Assembly (NCBI GenBank): GCA_963717115.1
Contig: CAVQVO010000020.1
Span: 1,178,001 to 1,242,000 of the forward strand
Length of the DNA stretch: 64,000 nt
Reading direction: 5' to 3'
Origin: JBBQUN01 sp963717115
GTDB taxonomy: Bacteria; Actinomycetota; Acidimicrobiia; Acidimicrobiales; SZUA-35
Within the stretch, counting starts at the first letter, position 1. Each line of letters opens with the position of its first letter. The notes under the pieces were generated by a model, which made no database searches, was not told the DNA's origin, and saw only the letters and a list, made by a program, of their open reading frames with translations. This document shows positions 16,576 through 25,384 of this stretch, in pieces. The position numbers were made by a program, and so were the translations under genes.

Positions 16576-17808
16576 CTAGTTGCGGGGCACGTCGATCCAC
16601 GGGATGTCCTTGTCGACCCGGGGCTCGCCCGGCAGGCCGAGGACCTGTTCGCCGACGATGTTCCGCATGATCTCGCTGGTTCCACCCTCGATCGAGTTGG
16701 CGCGGACCCGCAGGAACGAGTGCCCCACCCCGTTCTCGATCCCCGACACCGACAGGTCCTCGGGACGACGGAACGTGTAGTCGAACCCGACCAGGCCGGC
16801 CGCTCCCTGCAGGGTCACGGCCAGATCCATGCAGTCCTTGTTGACCTCGGCGGCGGCCAGCTTGGCCACCGACATCTCGGGCCCGGGGTTGCCGGCCTTG
16901 CGATTGCCCGACGCCCGGAGGTTGGTGAGACGCAGCACCTCGGCCTTGACCCACTGCTGCATGACCTCGTCCTTGTGGGCCGCGGTCCGACGGTCCTCGG
17001 GGAGCGACTGCCAGATGTCGACCACCGAACCGATCGCCCCCGACCCCCGCTTGGGCGGGCCGCCGCCGGCACCGGCGCCGATGGCGTTGCGCTCGTTCAT
17101 GAGGGTGGTCAACGACACTCGCCAGCCGTCGCCGGCATCGCCGATGCGGTTGGCGTCGGGGATCCGGACGTCGGTGAGATAGACCTCGTTGAACTCGGCC
17201 TCGCCGGTGATCTGGCGAAGCGGCCGGACCTCGACGCCCGGCGAGCTCATGTCGACGGCGAAGTAGGTCATCCCCCGGTGCTTGGGAGCGCTCGGATCCG
17301 AGCGGGTGACGAGCATGCCCCAGTTGGCGAGGTGGGCCATCGTGTTCCAGACCTTCTGACCGTTGACCGTCCACTCCTCACCGTCGAGCACGGCCTTGGA
17401 CGCCAGACCGGCGAAGTCGCTCCCGGCGCCGGGCTCGCTGAACAGCTGACACCAGCGATGCTCGCCGGTGTACATCGGCCGCAGGAACCGGGCCTTCTGT
17501 TCGTCGTTGCCGTGGGTGACGATCGTGGGCCCCGCCAGGTACATGAAGAACTGCCCCGGGTTCAGCGGCTTGGCGCCCGCTTCCCGCAGCCGGCGTTCGA
17601 CCCGGGTCTGCAGTTCGGGTCGCAGCCCCAGGCCGCCGTGGCCCTCGGGGAAGTGCACCCAGGCCAGACCGGCGTCGAACTGGTGTCCGCGGAACTCGGC
17701 GTAGGTCTGCGCACTCGGGTCGTTCGCCGCGAGGAGGGCGTCGATCGCGGCATCGATGCGGGCCTCGTCGGGACTGGTGGGTGCGGGCGTGGTGATGGTG
17801 TCGGTCAT
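16576..17808 (-). CDS. Acyl-CoA dehydrogenase
   Basis: 410 residues, FAD-dependent alpha,beta-dehydrogenation of an acyl-CoA. Recognisable segments: FSEPGAGSDFAGL (FAD/substrate contact, ~residues 122-134), WTVNGQKVWNT, VRIPDANRIGD, and the C-terminal NSIEGGTSEIMRNIVGEQVLGLP that closes the flavin site. The N-terminal helical domain begins ~residue 15 after a Thr/Pro-rich lead. Resembles the FadE-type enzymes of actinobacterial lipid or sterol pathways. It sits between another dehydrogenase gene upstream and an APH-like gene downstream, all on the same strand. Chain-length specificity cannot be told. Confidence 0.92.
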   Translation of the reverse strand: MTDTITTPAPTSPDEARIDAAIDALLAANDPSAQTYAEFRGHQFDAGLAWVHFPEGHGGLGLRPELQTRVERRLREAGAKPLNPGQFFMYLAGPTIVTHGNDEQKARFLRPMYTGEHRWCQLFSEPGAGSDFAGLASKAVLDGEEWTVNGQKVWNTMAHLANWGMLVTRSDPSAPKHRGMTYFAVDMSSPGVEVRPLRQITGEAEFNEVYLTDVRIPDANRIGDAGDGWRVSLTTLMNERNAIGAGAGGGPPKRGSGAIGSVVDIWQSLPEDRRTAAHKDEVMQQWVKAEVLRLTNLRASGNRKAGNPGPEMSVAKLAAAEVNKDCMDLAVTLQGAAGLVGFDYTFRRPEDLSVSGIENGVGHSFLRVRANSIEGGTSEIMRNIVGEQVLGLPGEPRVDKDIPWIDVPRN

Positions 17809-17865
17809 GGTGATGCGGTCCCTGTGGGAGTGGAGCGGATGGGATCGGGAAGGACGGGGGCCGCC

Positions 17866-19164
17866 TCAGGCGTCGGCCAGGGCCAGTTCGATGGCGTCGG
17901 CGTAACGGGCGATGGCGGCGTCTCGCCGGGTGGGGATGTGCGCCGATGGCCACAGACCCTCGTGGGGCGAGTATCCCTTCAGCAACTGGCGGGCGAGCGT
18001 GATCTTGTGCACTTCGGTGGGTCCGTCGGCGATGGCCATCACCTGGGCCCCGACCATCATCGACGAGAACGGCATCTCGTTGGAGATCCCGAGCGCCCCG
18101 TGCAACTGCATCGCCCGCTGCACCACGTCGTGGTACACGATGGGCATCGCCGCCTTGACCGCCGCGATGTCCATGCGGACCCGCTTGTAGTCCTGATGCT
18201 TGTCGATCAGCCACGCGGTGCGCAGCACGAGCAGGCGGAACTGCTCGATCTGGATCCAGGAATCGGCCACCTTCTCCTGGGTCATCTGCAGCGACGCCAA
18301 CGGACCCGTGCGGGTCTCGCGGCTCACGGCCCGCTCGCACATCATGTCGAAGGCCCGACGAACCTGCGCGATGGTCCGCATGGCGTGATGGATGCGTCCG
18401 CCGCCGAGGCGGGTCTGGGCGATGACGAAGCCCTGACCCTCGCCACCCAACAGGTGGTCGGCCGGCACCCGCACGTTGTCGTAGTGCACGTAGCCGTGCG
18501 AGGCCTCGCTCTCGGGTTCGGTGCCGACCCCGACGTTGCGGATGATCTCGATCCCGGGCGTGTCGGCCGGGACGATGAACATCGACATGCCCTGGTAGGC
18601 GCTGACGTCGGTGTTGGTGACGACCATCGTGATGAAGAAGCTGGCGAACCGGGCGTTCGACGAGAACCACTTGTAGCCGTTGATCACCCATTCGTCGCCG
18701 TCTCGAACGGCGGTGGTCTGGAACAGCGTGGGATCGGCTCCGGCATGGGGTTCGGTCATCGAATAGCACGACGAGATCTCGCCATCGAGCACCGGCTGCA
18801 GGAACCGCGCTTTCTGTCCGTCGGTTCCGTAGTGGGCCAGGATCTCGGCGTTGCCCGAGTCGGGAGCCTGAGCCCCGAAGATGGTGGGAGCCCAGCGGGT
18901 CCGGCCGAGCAGCTCGTTGAGCAACGCCAGCTTCACCTGCCCGTAGCCCTGGCCGCCCAGCTCGGGACCGAGGTGGCAGGCCCACAGCCCGGCGTCGCGC
19001 ACCTGCTGTTGGAGCGGACGGACGATGGCCATGGCGGCCCGGTCGGACTTGTCGTAGGGATCGTGGAGCACGAAGTCGAGCGGCTCGATCTCGTTGCGCA
19101 CGAACTCGTCGACCCAGTCCAGCTTGGCCTGAAACTCCGGTTCGGTTTCGAAATCCCAGCTCAT
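17866..19164 (-). CDS. Acyl-CoA dehydrogenase
   Basis: 432 residues starting at ATG 19164 behind GGAG. Family features: SMTEPHAGADPTLFQTTAV, EWVINGYKWFSSNA, VRVPADHLLGGEGQGF, VVQRAMQLHGALGISNEMPF and DGPTEVHKITLARQLLKGY. The last segments mark the long-chain ACAD10/11-like branch. FAD enzyme of the cytoplasm, making enoyl-CoA. 57 bases separate it from the next dehydrogenase gene, consistent with one operon that also includes the APH-like phosphotransferase. ACAD10/11-like enzyme with a separate APH-like protein mirrors the fused domain order known in vertebrate ACAD10/11. Confidence 0.92.
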   Translation of the reverse strand: MSWDFETEPEFQAKLDWVDEFVRNEIEPLDFVLHDPYDKSDRAAMAIVRPLQQQVRDAGLWACHLGPELGGQGYGQVKLALLNELLGRTRWAPTIFGAQAPDSGNAEILAHYGTDGQKARFLQPVLDGEISSCYSMTEPHAGADPTLFQTTAVRDGDEWVINGYKWFSSNARFASFFITMVVTNTDVSAYQGMSMFIVPADTPGIEIIRNVGVGTEPESEASHGYVHYDNVRVPADHLLGGEGQGFVIAQTRLGGGRIHHAMRTIAQVRRAFDMMCERAVSRETRTGPLASLQMTQEKVADSWIQIEQFRLLVLRTAWLIDKHQDYKRVRMDIAAVKAAMPIVYHDVVQRAMQLHGALGISNEMPFSSMMVGAQVMAIADGPTEVHKITLARQLLKGYSPHEGLWPSAHIPTRRDAAIARYADAIELALADA

Positions 19165-19380
19165 GTCCAGCTCCCTGTCGGTTCGTCGTGATTCGAGTTC
19201 GTTGCCGTTCGAGTGCGACGTGGTTCGAGTTGCGTGGTTCGACCGGCCGGCCCCGTGACCGATGACCCTATGGCCGGGCGACGACAGCGTCCAGACGGCC
19301 GAGGCCGTCACGGTCGGGGGCAGGCCCGACCTCGGCTGAGTCGAAATAGACGGGGTCAACCATGGGTTGTCACGAGCACG
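19165..19380. promoter_or_regulatory. Divergent promoter region with TTCGA direct repeats
   Basis: 216 bases between the divergent dehydrogenase operon and selO. TTCGA occurs at 19192, 19208, 19224 and 19238, the first three exactly 16 bases apart, with related flanks (TCGAACCACG on the minus strand). Such phased repeats could bind a regulator upstream of the dehydrogenase start. No clear -35/-10 pair stands out and no gene is seen. Confidence 0.35.
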
Positions 19381-21024
19381 ATGTCCTCGTCTCCCCTGCC
19401 CAACACTCCCCCAGCTCCCGCCGACGCCGGCTCCTCGCTCGACGACCTGGAGTTCACCAACACCTTCCAGCTCGAGCTCCCCGCCGATCCCGACGACCGC
19501 ATCGTGCCCCGACCGGTCCACGGGGCGGCCTACTCCCGGGTCCGGCCCTCCCCGACTGCGGCTCCGGTCACACTCGCCGTGACCGACGAGATGCTCGACG
19601 TCCTCGGCCTCGACCGGGCCGACGCCGAGTCGGAGCGGTTCGCCCAGGTCTTCTCGGGCAACGAGCTCCTCGACGGCATGGACCCGTACGCCATGAACTA
19701 CGGGGGCCACCAGTTCGGGAACTGGGCCGGCCAGCTCGGCGACGGCCGGGCGATCGCTCTGGGCGAGGTCCGGACCCCCGACGGCCAACGCCTGACCCTC
19801 CAGCTGAAGGGCGCCGGTCGCACGCCGTATTCCCGCTCCGCCGATGGCCTGGCCGTGCTGCGCTCGTCGCTGCGCGAGTTCCTGTGCAGCGAGGCGATGC
19901 ACCATCTCGGTGTTCCGACCACTCGGGCCCTGAGCCTGGTCCTCACCGGCGACAAGGTCGTGCGCGACATGTTCTACGACGGTCGCCCCGAGGCCGAACT
20001 GGGGGCGGTGGTGTGCCGGGTGGCGCCCAGTTTCCTGCGCTTCGGCAACTACCAGCTGCCGGCGTCACGAGGCGAACACGAGCTGCTGCGAAGCCTGCTC
20101 GACCACACGATCGCCAACCACTTCCCCGAGCTCCTCGACCGGCACCCGGCCTCCTCGCCCGAGATCCATGCGGCGTGGTTCGCCCGTGTTGCCGACCTCA
20201 CCGCCGATCTGATGGTCGAGTGGATGCGCGTCGGTTTCGTCCACGGCGTCATGAACACCGACAACCTCTCGGTGCTCGGCCTCACCATCGACTTCGGACC
20301 GTACGGCTGGCTCGAGGACTTCGACCCGGGCTGGACCCCGAACACCACCGATGCCCAGCACCGGCGCTACCGATACGGCAACCAGCCCCAGATCGGCCAC
20401 TGGAACCTGGCCCAGCTCGGCAACGCGCTCGTTCCGCTCATCGACGACGTCGAACCGCTGCAGCAGGCGCTCGACGGGTACGTCGACCGGTATCAACGCG
20501 GTTACCAGGCGATGATGGCCTCGAAGCTCGGCCTGTCGGCGTTCGATCCCGAGACCGACGACGACCTGATCCGGGGGGTCATCGACGTGCTCGTCTCGGC
20601 CGAGACCGACATGACGATCTTCTTCCGGAACCTGGCCGACGTCGACCTCGGCGCCGATTCCCCGAGCCGGTTCGACCCGCTCCGAGACGCCTACTACCGG
20701 CCCGAGCAACTCGACGACGACGTGATGGCCGGCATCGACGCCTTCCTCGACGCCCTGGCCGCACGGGTCGCACGAGATCCACTCGACACCGACGAGCGCC
20801 GCTCCCTCATGCGCTCGGTCAATCCCCGGTTCGTCCTGCGCAACTACCTGGCCCAGCTGGCGATCGACGCCGCCGAAACCGGCGATCCGTCGAAGATCCA
20901 CGAGCTGCTCGACACGCTCCGCCGACCCTACGACGACCAGCCCGGCCGCGAGCACCTCGCCGGAAAACGGCCCGAGTGGGCCCGATCACGCCCGGGTTGC
21001 TCGATGCTGTCGTGCAGTTCATGA
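19381..21024 (+). CDS. selO: Protein adenylyltransferase SelO (YdiU family)
   Basis: 547 residues. The pseudokinase-fold SelO family transfers AMP from ATP to Ser/Thr/Tyr of target proteins in redox homeostasis (established for family members). Seen here: NYGGHQFGNWAGQLGDGRA (~residues 101-119), LQLKGAGRTPYSRSADGLAV, the active-site region HGVMNTDNLSVLGLTIDFGPYG (split here as HGVMNTDN and IDFGPYG), and the ending SCSS, where Cys replaces the selenocysteine of eukaryotic SelO. The extreme end reads CSMLSCSS, so the redox cysteine is retained. ATG 19381 has only a weak ribosome-binding site. The TGA overlaps the next gene start (ATGA). Confidence 0.93.
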   Translation: MSSSPLPNTPPAPADAGSSLDDLEFTNTFQLELPADPDDRIVPRPVHGAAYSRVRPSPTAAPVTLAVTDEMLDVLGLDRADAESERFAQVFSGNELLDGMDPYAMNYGGHQFGNWAGQLGDGRAIALGEVRTPDGQRLTLQLKGAGRTPYSRSADGLAVLRSSLREFLCSEAMHHLGVPTTRALSLVLTGDKVVRDMFYDGRPEAELGAVVCRVAPSFLRFGNYQLPASRGEHELLRSLLDHTIANHFPELLDRHPASSPEIHAAWFARVADLTADLMVEWMRVGFVHGVMNTDNLSVLGLTIDFGPYGWLEDFDPGWTPNTTDAQHRRYRYGNQPQIGHWNLAQLGNALVPLIDDVEPLQQALDGYVDRYQRGYQAMMASKLGLSAFDPETDDDLIRGVIDVLVSAETDMTIFFRNLADVDLGADSPSRFDPLRDAYYRPEQLDDDVMAGIDAFLDALAARVARDPLDTDERRSLMRSVNPRFVLRNYLAQLAIDAAETGDPSKIHELLDTLRRPYDDQPGREHLAGKRPEWARSRPGCSMLSCSS

Positions 21025-21500
21025 CCCCACCGAACCATCCCATCGGGCGCAACCACTCAAGGCTCGGGTCGGTTCGGCCGATCAACCGAACTGTGCTCGA
21101 CCGTCACGACCTGATCGCCGCCCTCGCCGCGCGCGACCTGGGATTCGGTGACCCCTCGGCCCTGTTGCTGCTGATCGTGCTCGACGATCCACTCGGCGCC
21201 GTCGACCCCGACCTCACCGACCGGGTCGGCCTTCACCTTGGCGCGATGATCCGCGACACCGATCTCATCGGTGCCCTCGACCCCGGCGAACTCGCCATGG
21301 TGGTGTTCGATCTCCCGGTCGTGCAGCGCGAGGCATTCGTCGCCGGCATCACGATGGCGCTCGACGGTGTGATGTCGGCCGTCAGCGAGGGCGTGGTCGC
21401 CTCGATCGGGACCAGCCGGCTCCGATCGACCGACGCCATCGCCCTGGCGTTCCGCGCCGCCGACCGGACCCTCGACCCGATCGCCCACGTTCCGGCCTGA
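21021..21500 (+). CDS. Degenerate GGDEF-like domain protein coupled to selO
   Basis: 159 residues. From residue ~20 the order of secondary structure follows a GGDEF domain: LLLLIVLDD (first strand), TDRVGLHLGAMIRDTDLIGAL (helix to hairpin), ELAMVVFDLP where RLGGDEFAVLL is expected, then VASIGTSRL and AFRAADRTL, which match the SIGvA and AD.AmY segments. The GGDEF signature itself is DPGEL, so cyclase activity is not expected. Start ATG 21021 overlaps the selO stop by four bases, so the two are translationally coupled. A regulatory partnership with SelO is inference. No membrane segment. Confidence 0.65.
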   Translation: MTPPNHPIGRNHSRLGSVRPINRTVLDRHDLIAALAARDLGFGDPSALLLLIVLDDPLGAVDPDLTDRVGLHLGAMIRDTDLIGALDPGELAMVVFDLPVVQREAFVAGITMALDGVMSAVSEGVVASIGTSRLRSTDAIALAFRAADRTLDPIAHVPA

Positions 21501-21575
21501 ACCACCGGTCGGTCGGTCGGTCGCCGCCGAACCGTGTCCGTGCCCCAGGCCGGTCGACGGGCGGCGGCGCCCCGG

Positions 21576-23855
21576 TCAGCCCGCGGCCTGGATGGCGTTC
21601 CAGACGTTCATCGAGGTGAGCGGCATGTCGATGTGGCGCACACCCAGATGGGAGACGGCGTCGATCACCGCATTGTGGATGGCGGGAGTCGACCCGATGG
21701 TCCCGGACTCGCCGATGCCCTTGGCTCCCAGCGGGTTGCGGGGGCTCGGCGTCTCGGTGTTGTAGGTCTCGAAGTTGATCAGCTCGGCGGCAGACGGAAT
21801 GGCGTAGTCCATCAGGTTGCTGGTGATCGGGTTGCCGTCCTCGTCGTAGGAGACCATCTCGAAGAGGGCCTGGGCCGCCCCCTGGGCGATCCCTCCGTGC
21901 TGCTGGCCGGTGACCAGCAGCGGGTTGAGGATGCGCCCGCAGTCGTCGACGGCGATGTGACGCAGCATCGTCACCCGTCCGGTCTCGGTGTCGACCTCGA
22001 CGACCGACACGTGGGCGCCGAAGGGGAAGGTCGAGTCGGTGCCGTCGAAATCGAGTTCGTACGCGAGACCCGGCTCGAGATCGGCGGGGCGCTTGGCGTC
22101 GTCCTTCGATGCCTGAGCCAACTCGGCCCAGCTCATCGCCGAGGTCGGCACGCCGGCCACCTGGAGCCCGTTGTCACCCTTCACGATGTCGTCGGGACTC
22201 GCTTCGAGGAGATGGGCGGCGAGGGTCTTGGCCCGATCGAGGACGGTCTCGGACGCCACGTGAACGGCCGATCCGGCGGTCTGCAGCGAGCGTGAGCCCA
22301 TCGTTCCCGCTCCACGCGGGATGTCGTCGGTATCGGACTGGAGCACCGTGATCGCGTCCATCGGGACGCCGAGCATGTCGGAGATGATCATCGAGAACGC
22401 CGTGATGTGTCCCTGCCCGTGGGCCGAGGTGCCGACCTTGGCCGTGACGGTGCCGTCGTCGTTGACCTCGACGGCGCCGTACTCGAGGTGGAGTCCGGCG
22501 GGAGCCGTGACCTCGACGTAGGCCGAGACGCCGATGCCGAGCTGCTTGGAATCCCCCGAAGCCCGCCGGGCCGCCTGTTCGACCAACAGGTCGGTGTAGC
22601 CCGACTTCTCCAACGCCAGATCGAGCGCCTTCTCGTACTCCCCCGAGTCGTAGTTGGCGCCGCCGTGGGTGGTCAGCGGGAAGTCCTCGGGCTGCAGGAA
22701 GTTCTTGCGACGGATCTCGGCCGGATCGAGCCCGAGCTCGTCGGCGGCCATGTCGATGATGCGTTCGAGCATCTGGGTGGCCTCGGGTCGACCGGCCCCC
22801 CGGTAGGCGGCGACGAACGTGGTGTTGGTGGCCACCGAGATCGCGTTGTAGCGGAGCCTCGGTACGGCGTAGACACCCTGGCTCATGGTCTGGGTGAACA
22901 TGGGCAGGATGGCGCCGATGGCCGGGTAGGCGCCGGCGTTGGCGACGACGTTGATGTCGAGACCGGTGATCACGCCGTCTTCGGTGAGACCCAGCTTGGC
23001 GTTGAGGACCATGTCTCGTCCGTGCGCCATCGACACCATGTCTTCGCTGCGTTCCTCGGTCCACTTGAGGGGACGATCGAGCATCTGGGCGGCGCGGGCG
23101 ACGAGCAGGTGCTCGGCGTAGGCCCCGGCCTTGGGCCCGAATCCGCCACCGACGGCCGGTGCCGCGACGCGCAACTTGCCCTCGTCCATGCCGAGCAGGC
23201 CGGCGAGGGCCCCGCGAACGGCGATCGGGTTCTGGCTCGGGATCCACAGCTCGAGTGCGCTGTCGGACTTGGGGATCGCCACGATGCCGTTGGGTTCCAT
23301 GGGAACACCGGCCAACCGCTGCGACACGATCCGACCCTCGGTGACGTGCGCGGCCCCGTCGAGCGGATCGCCTTCGCCGATCCCGATGGCGAACACGACG
23401 TTCGACCCGGTGTCGGGGAACAGCAGTGGCGCCCCGTCGGCGGCCGCTGCCTCGGCGTCGACGACGACGGGCAGCGGCTCGTAGTCGATCACCACCAGCT
23501 CGGCGGCATCGGCGGCGACCTCACGACTCTCGGCGACGACCATCGCCACGATGTCACCGACGAACCGCACCTTCCCCTTGGCCAGCGAGGGGCGGGTGGG
23601 CATGCCCGGCATCCCGACGAAGTCGGCGACATCGAGGTTGTCGCTGGTGTAGACCGCGATCACGCCGGGGGTGGCGACGGCCTCGTCGATGTCGACGCCG
23701 GCGATGTCGGCGTGGGCGAAGGTCGACCGGACGAAGAAGACGTGGCAGACGCCCTCGATCGCGAGGTCGTCGTAGTACTTGTCGGCCCCCACCAGGAGAC
23801 TGGGGTCCTCCCGGCGGAGGACGGCATGGCCGAGAATCGAACCCTGAACTGACAT
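21576..23855 (-). CDS. Xanthine dehydrogenase-family molybdopterin-binding subunit, form II CoxL-like
   Basis: 759 residues, the Mo/molybdopterin large subunit of the xanthine oxidase/aldehyde oxidase/CO dehydrogenase family. VGGGFGPKAGAYAEH (~residues 235-249) binds the cofactor, and the active-site loop is AYRGAGR (350-356). That is the form II loop and not the AYRCSFR of true CO dehydrogenases, so the substrate is probably an aldehyde, purine or other heterocycle. The C-terminal GAKGIGESG holds the catalytic Glu. GAGGAG lies seven bases before ATG 23855. No FeS or FAD subunit gene is nearby, so the electron-transfer partners must be encoded elsewhere. It converges on the selO operon and diverges from the P450. 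Confidence 0.9.
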   Translation of the reverse strand: MSVQGSILGHAVLRREDPSLLVGADKYYDDLAIEGVCHVFFVRSTFAHADIAGVDIDEAVATPGVIAVYTSDNLDVADFVGMPGMPTRPSLAKGKVRFVGDIVAMVVAESREVAADAAELVVIDYEPLPVVVDAEAAAADGAPLLFPDTGSNVVFAIGIGEGDPLDGAAHVTEGRIVSQRLAGVPMEPNGIVAIPKSDSALELWIPSQNPIAVRGALAGLLGMDEGKLRVAAPAVGGGFGPKAGAYAEHLLVARAAQMLDRPLKWTEERSEDMVSMAHGRDMVLNAKLGLTEDGVITGLDINVVANAGAYPAIGAILPMFTQTMSQGVYAVPRLRYNAISVATNTTFVAAYRGAGRPEATQMLERIIDMAADELGLDPAEIRRKNFLQPEDFPLTTHGGANYDSGEYEKALDLALEKSGYTDLLVEQAARRASGDSKQLGIGVSAYVEVTAPAGLHLEYGAVEVNDDGTVTAKVGTSAHGQGHITAFSMIISDMLGVPMDAITVLQSDTDDIPRGAGTMGSRSLQTAGSAVHVASETVLDRAKTLAAHLLEASPDDIVKGDNGLQVAGVPTSAMSWAELAQASKDDAKRPADLEPGLAYELDFDGTDSTFPFGAHVSVVEVDTETGRVTMLRHIAVDDCGRILNPLLVTGQQHGGIAQGAAQALFEMVSYDEDGNPITSNLMDYAIPSAAELINFETYNTETPSPRNPLGAKGIGESGTIGSTPAIHNAVIDAVSHLGVRHIDMPLTSMNVWNAIQAAG

Positions 23856-24043
23856 CACGACTCCTCTGACGACGGCACGACGCAACCCGGTCGAACGCGG
23901 GCACCGGCTGCGGCGCCGATAGTAGGACCAAACGCCCAACCCGGCCGAATCTCGATCCGCCGAATCCCCGATTCGGTGTCGGCGGTCTCGGGCCGTGGAC
24001 GTGCCGTTTCGTGTCGGACGGGTCCGTGGAATACGTTTGCAGG

Positions 24044-25300
24044 ATGTCCGATGACGTTCTCCTCTTGCCAAACCCGATCCTGAACGAGTTCTGGGTTCGA
24101 CCTCAAGACGAGATCCACGCCGACCTCGACCTCCTGCGTCCACGGGGCCCGGTCTTCCTCCCCGAGCCCGAGATCCCACCGGAGATCCCGCTCCCCCAGG
24201 GTCCCGGCGCCTGGGCGCTGACGAGCATGGCCGACATCCTGCACGTGTCGAAGAACCCGCAACTGTTCTCGTCGGCCAAGGGGATCACGGTCGGCGACCA
24301 ACCGGTCGAGTTCGTCGAGTTCTTCGGCTCGATGATCGGCATGGACGACCCCCGCCATGCCCGCCTCCGGCGCATCGTCTCGGCCGGGTTCACGCCCCGG
24401 ATGCTGGCCAAGCTCGATGATGCCGTCCAGGTGCTGGCGTCGCAGATCGTCGACGACGTCAAGGGACGCGGCGAGATCGACTTCGTGGTCGACGTGGCGG
24501 CCGCCCTGCCGCTCAAGATCGTCACCGACCTCATGGGTCTGCCCGAGTCGGAGTACCAGTTCGTCTTCGACCGCACCAACATCATCCTCGGCGCCGGCGA
24601 CCCCGAATACGTGCCGGTCGGCACCGACATCGTGACGGCCATCCTGACCGCCGGCGCCGAGCTGGCCCAGCTGATGGACGAGCACGCCGCCTCCAAGAAG
24701 GGCGGCTCGGGCACCGATCTCACCTCGCTGCTCGTCAACGCCGACCTGCCCGACGACCAGCTCAGCCACGGCGATCTGGCCAGCTTCTTCATCCTCCTCG
24801 TCGTGGCGGGCAACGAGACCACCCGCAACGCGATCAGCTGGGGCATGAAGTACCTGACCGACCATCCCGAGCAGCGACGGATCTGGGCCGAGGACTTCGA
24901 CGGGGTGGCATCGACCGCGGTCGAGGAGATCGTGCGCATGGCCAGCCCGGTCACCTACATGCGCCGCACGGTCACCGAGGACACCGTCGTCGGGGGCCAG
25001 GCCATGGCCGCAGGCGACAAGATCTGCATGTTCTACCTCGCCGCCAACCGCGACCCCGCGGTGTACGCCGACCCGCACGTCTTCGACGTGCGCCGCCACC
25101 CGAATCCCCACGTCGGGTTCGGTGGCCCCGGACCCCATTTCTGCCTGGGCGCCCATTTGGCCCGTCGCGAGATCACGGTCATGTTCCGCGAACTCTTCCG
25201 GCAGCTCCCCGACATCCGGGTCACCGGCGAGCCCGACTACCTCTCGTCGTCGTTCATCCACGGCGTGAAGCACCTCACGGCGACCTTCGAGCCGCGCTGA
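24044..25300 (+). CDS. Cytochrome P450
   Basis: 418 residues, soluble class I bacterial P450. I-helix oxygen-binding motif AGNETTRN (~residues 260-267), ExxR in VEEIVRM, and the heme loop FGGPGPHFCLGAHLAR, where the Cys is the axial iron ligand. Relatives with this GPGPHFCLG spacing include actinobacterial sterol- or fatty-acid-hydroxylating CYP124/125-like enzymes, but the substrate here is not proven. It would need a ferredoxin and reductase encoded elsewhere. It lies 84 bases before an acyl-CoA dehydrogenase gene on the same strand, so hydroxylation and beta-oxidation may be linked. Confidence 0.93.
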   Translation: MSDDVLLLPNPILNEFWVRPQDEIHADLDLLRPRGPVFLPEPEIPPEIPLPQGPGAWALTSMADILHVSKNPQLFSSAKGITVGDQPVEFVEFFGSMIGMDDPRHARLRRIVSAGFTPRMLAKLDDAVQVLASQIVDDVKGRGEIDFVVDVAAALPLKIVTDLMGLPESEYQFVFDRTNIILGAGDPEYVPVGTDIVTAILTAGAELAQLMDEHAASKKGGSGTDLTSLLVNADLPDDQLSHGDLASFFILLVVAGNETTRNAISWGMKYLTDHPEQRRIWAEDFDGVASTAVEEIVRMASPVTYMRRTVTEDTVVGGQAMAAGDKICMFYLAANRDPAVYADPHVFDVRRHPNPHVGFGGPGPHFCLGAHLARREITVMFRELFRQLPDIRVTGEPDYLSSSFIHGVKHLTATFEPR

Positions 25301-25384
25301 GCGGATCGATCACCTCGATCCCCGGCCGAGCCGATTCGCCGACCACCTCCCTCCAGTCGACCACCACCGCACAAGGAACCGCAC

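Noticed and set aside
16543..19191. Very long open frame (882 codons) on the plus strand opposite the two acyl-CoA dehydrogenases
   Set aside because: It is the mirror of two certain genes; long antisense frames are expected from GC-rich third positions, and its translation is rich in Arg/Gly/Asp/His without a domain. The same holds for 50628-53147 opposite ppdK/glyS and 1731-3311 opposite the GGDEF gene.
19381..21024. Selenocysteine in SelO
   Set aside because: The C-terminal position is Cys (SCSS), there is no in-frame TGA before the real stop and no SECIS-like stem is apparent.
21576..23855. Aerobic carbon monoxide dehydrogenase (CoxL)
   Set aside because: The active-site loop is AYRGAGR and not AYRCSFR, and no CoxM or CoxS is adjacent.
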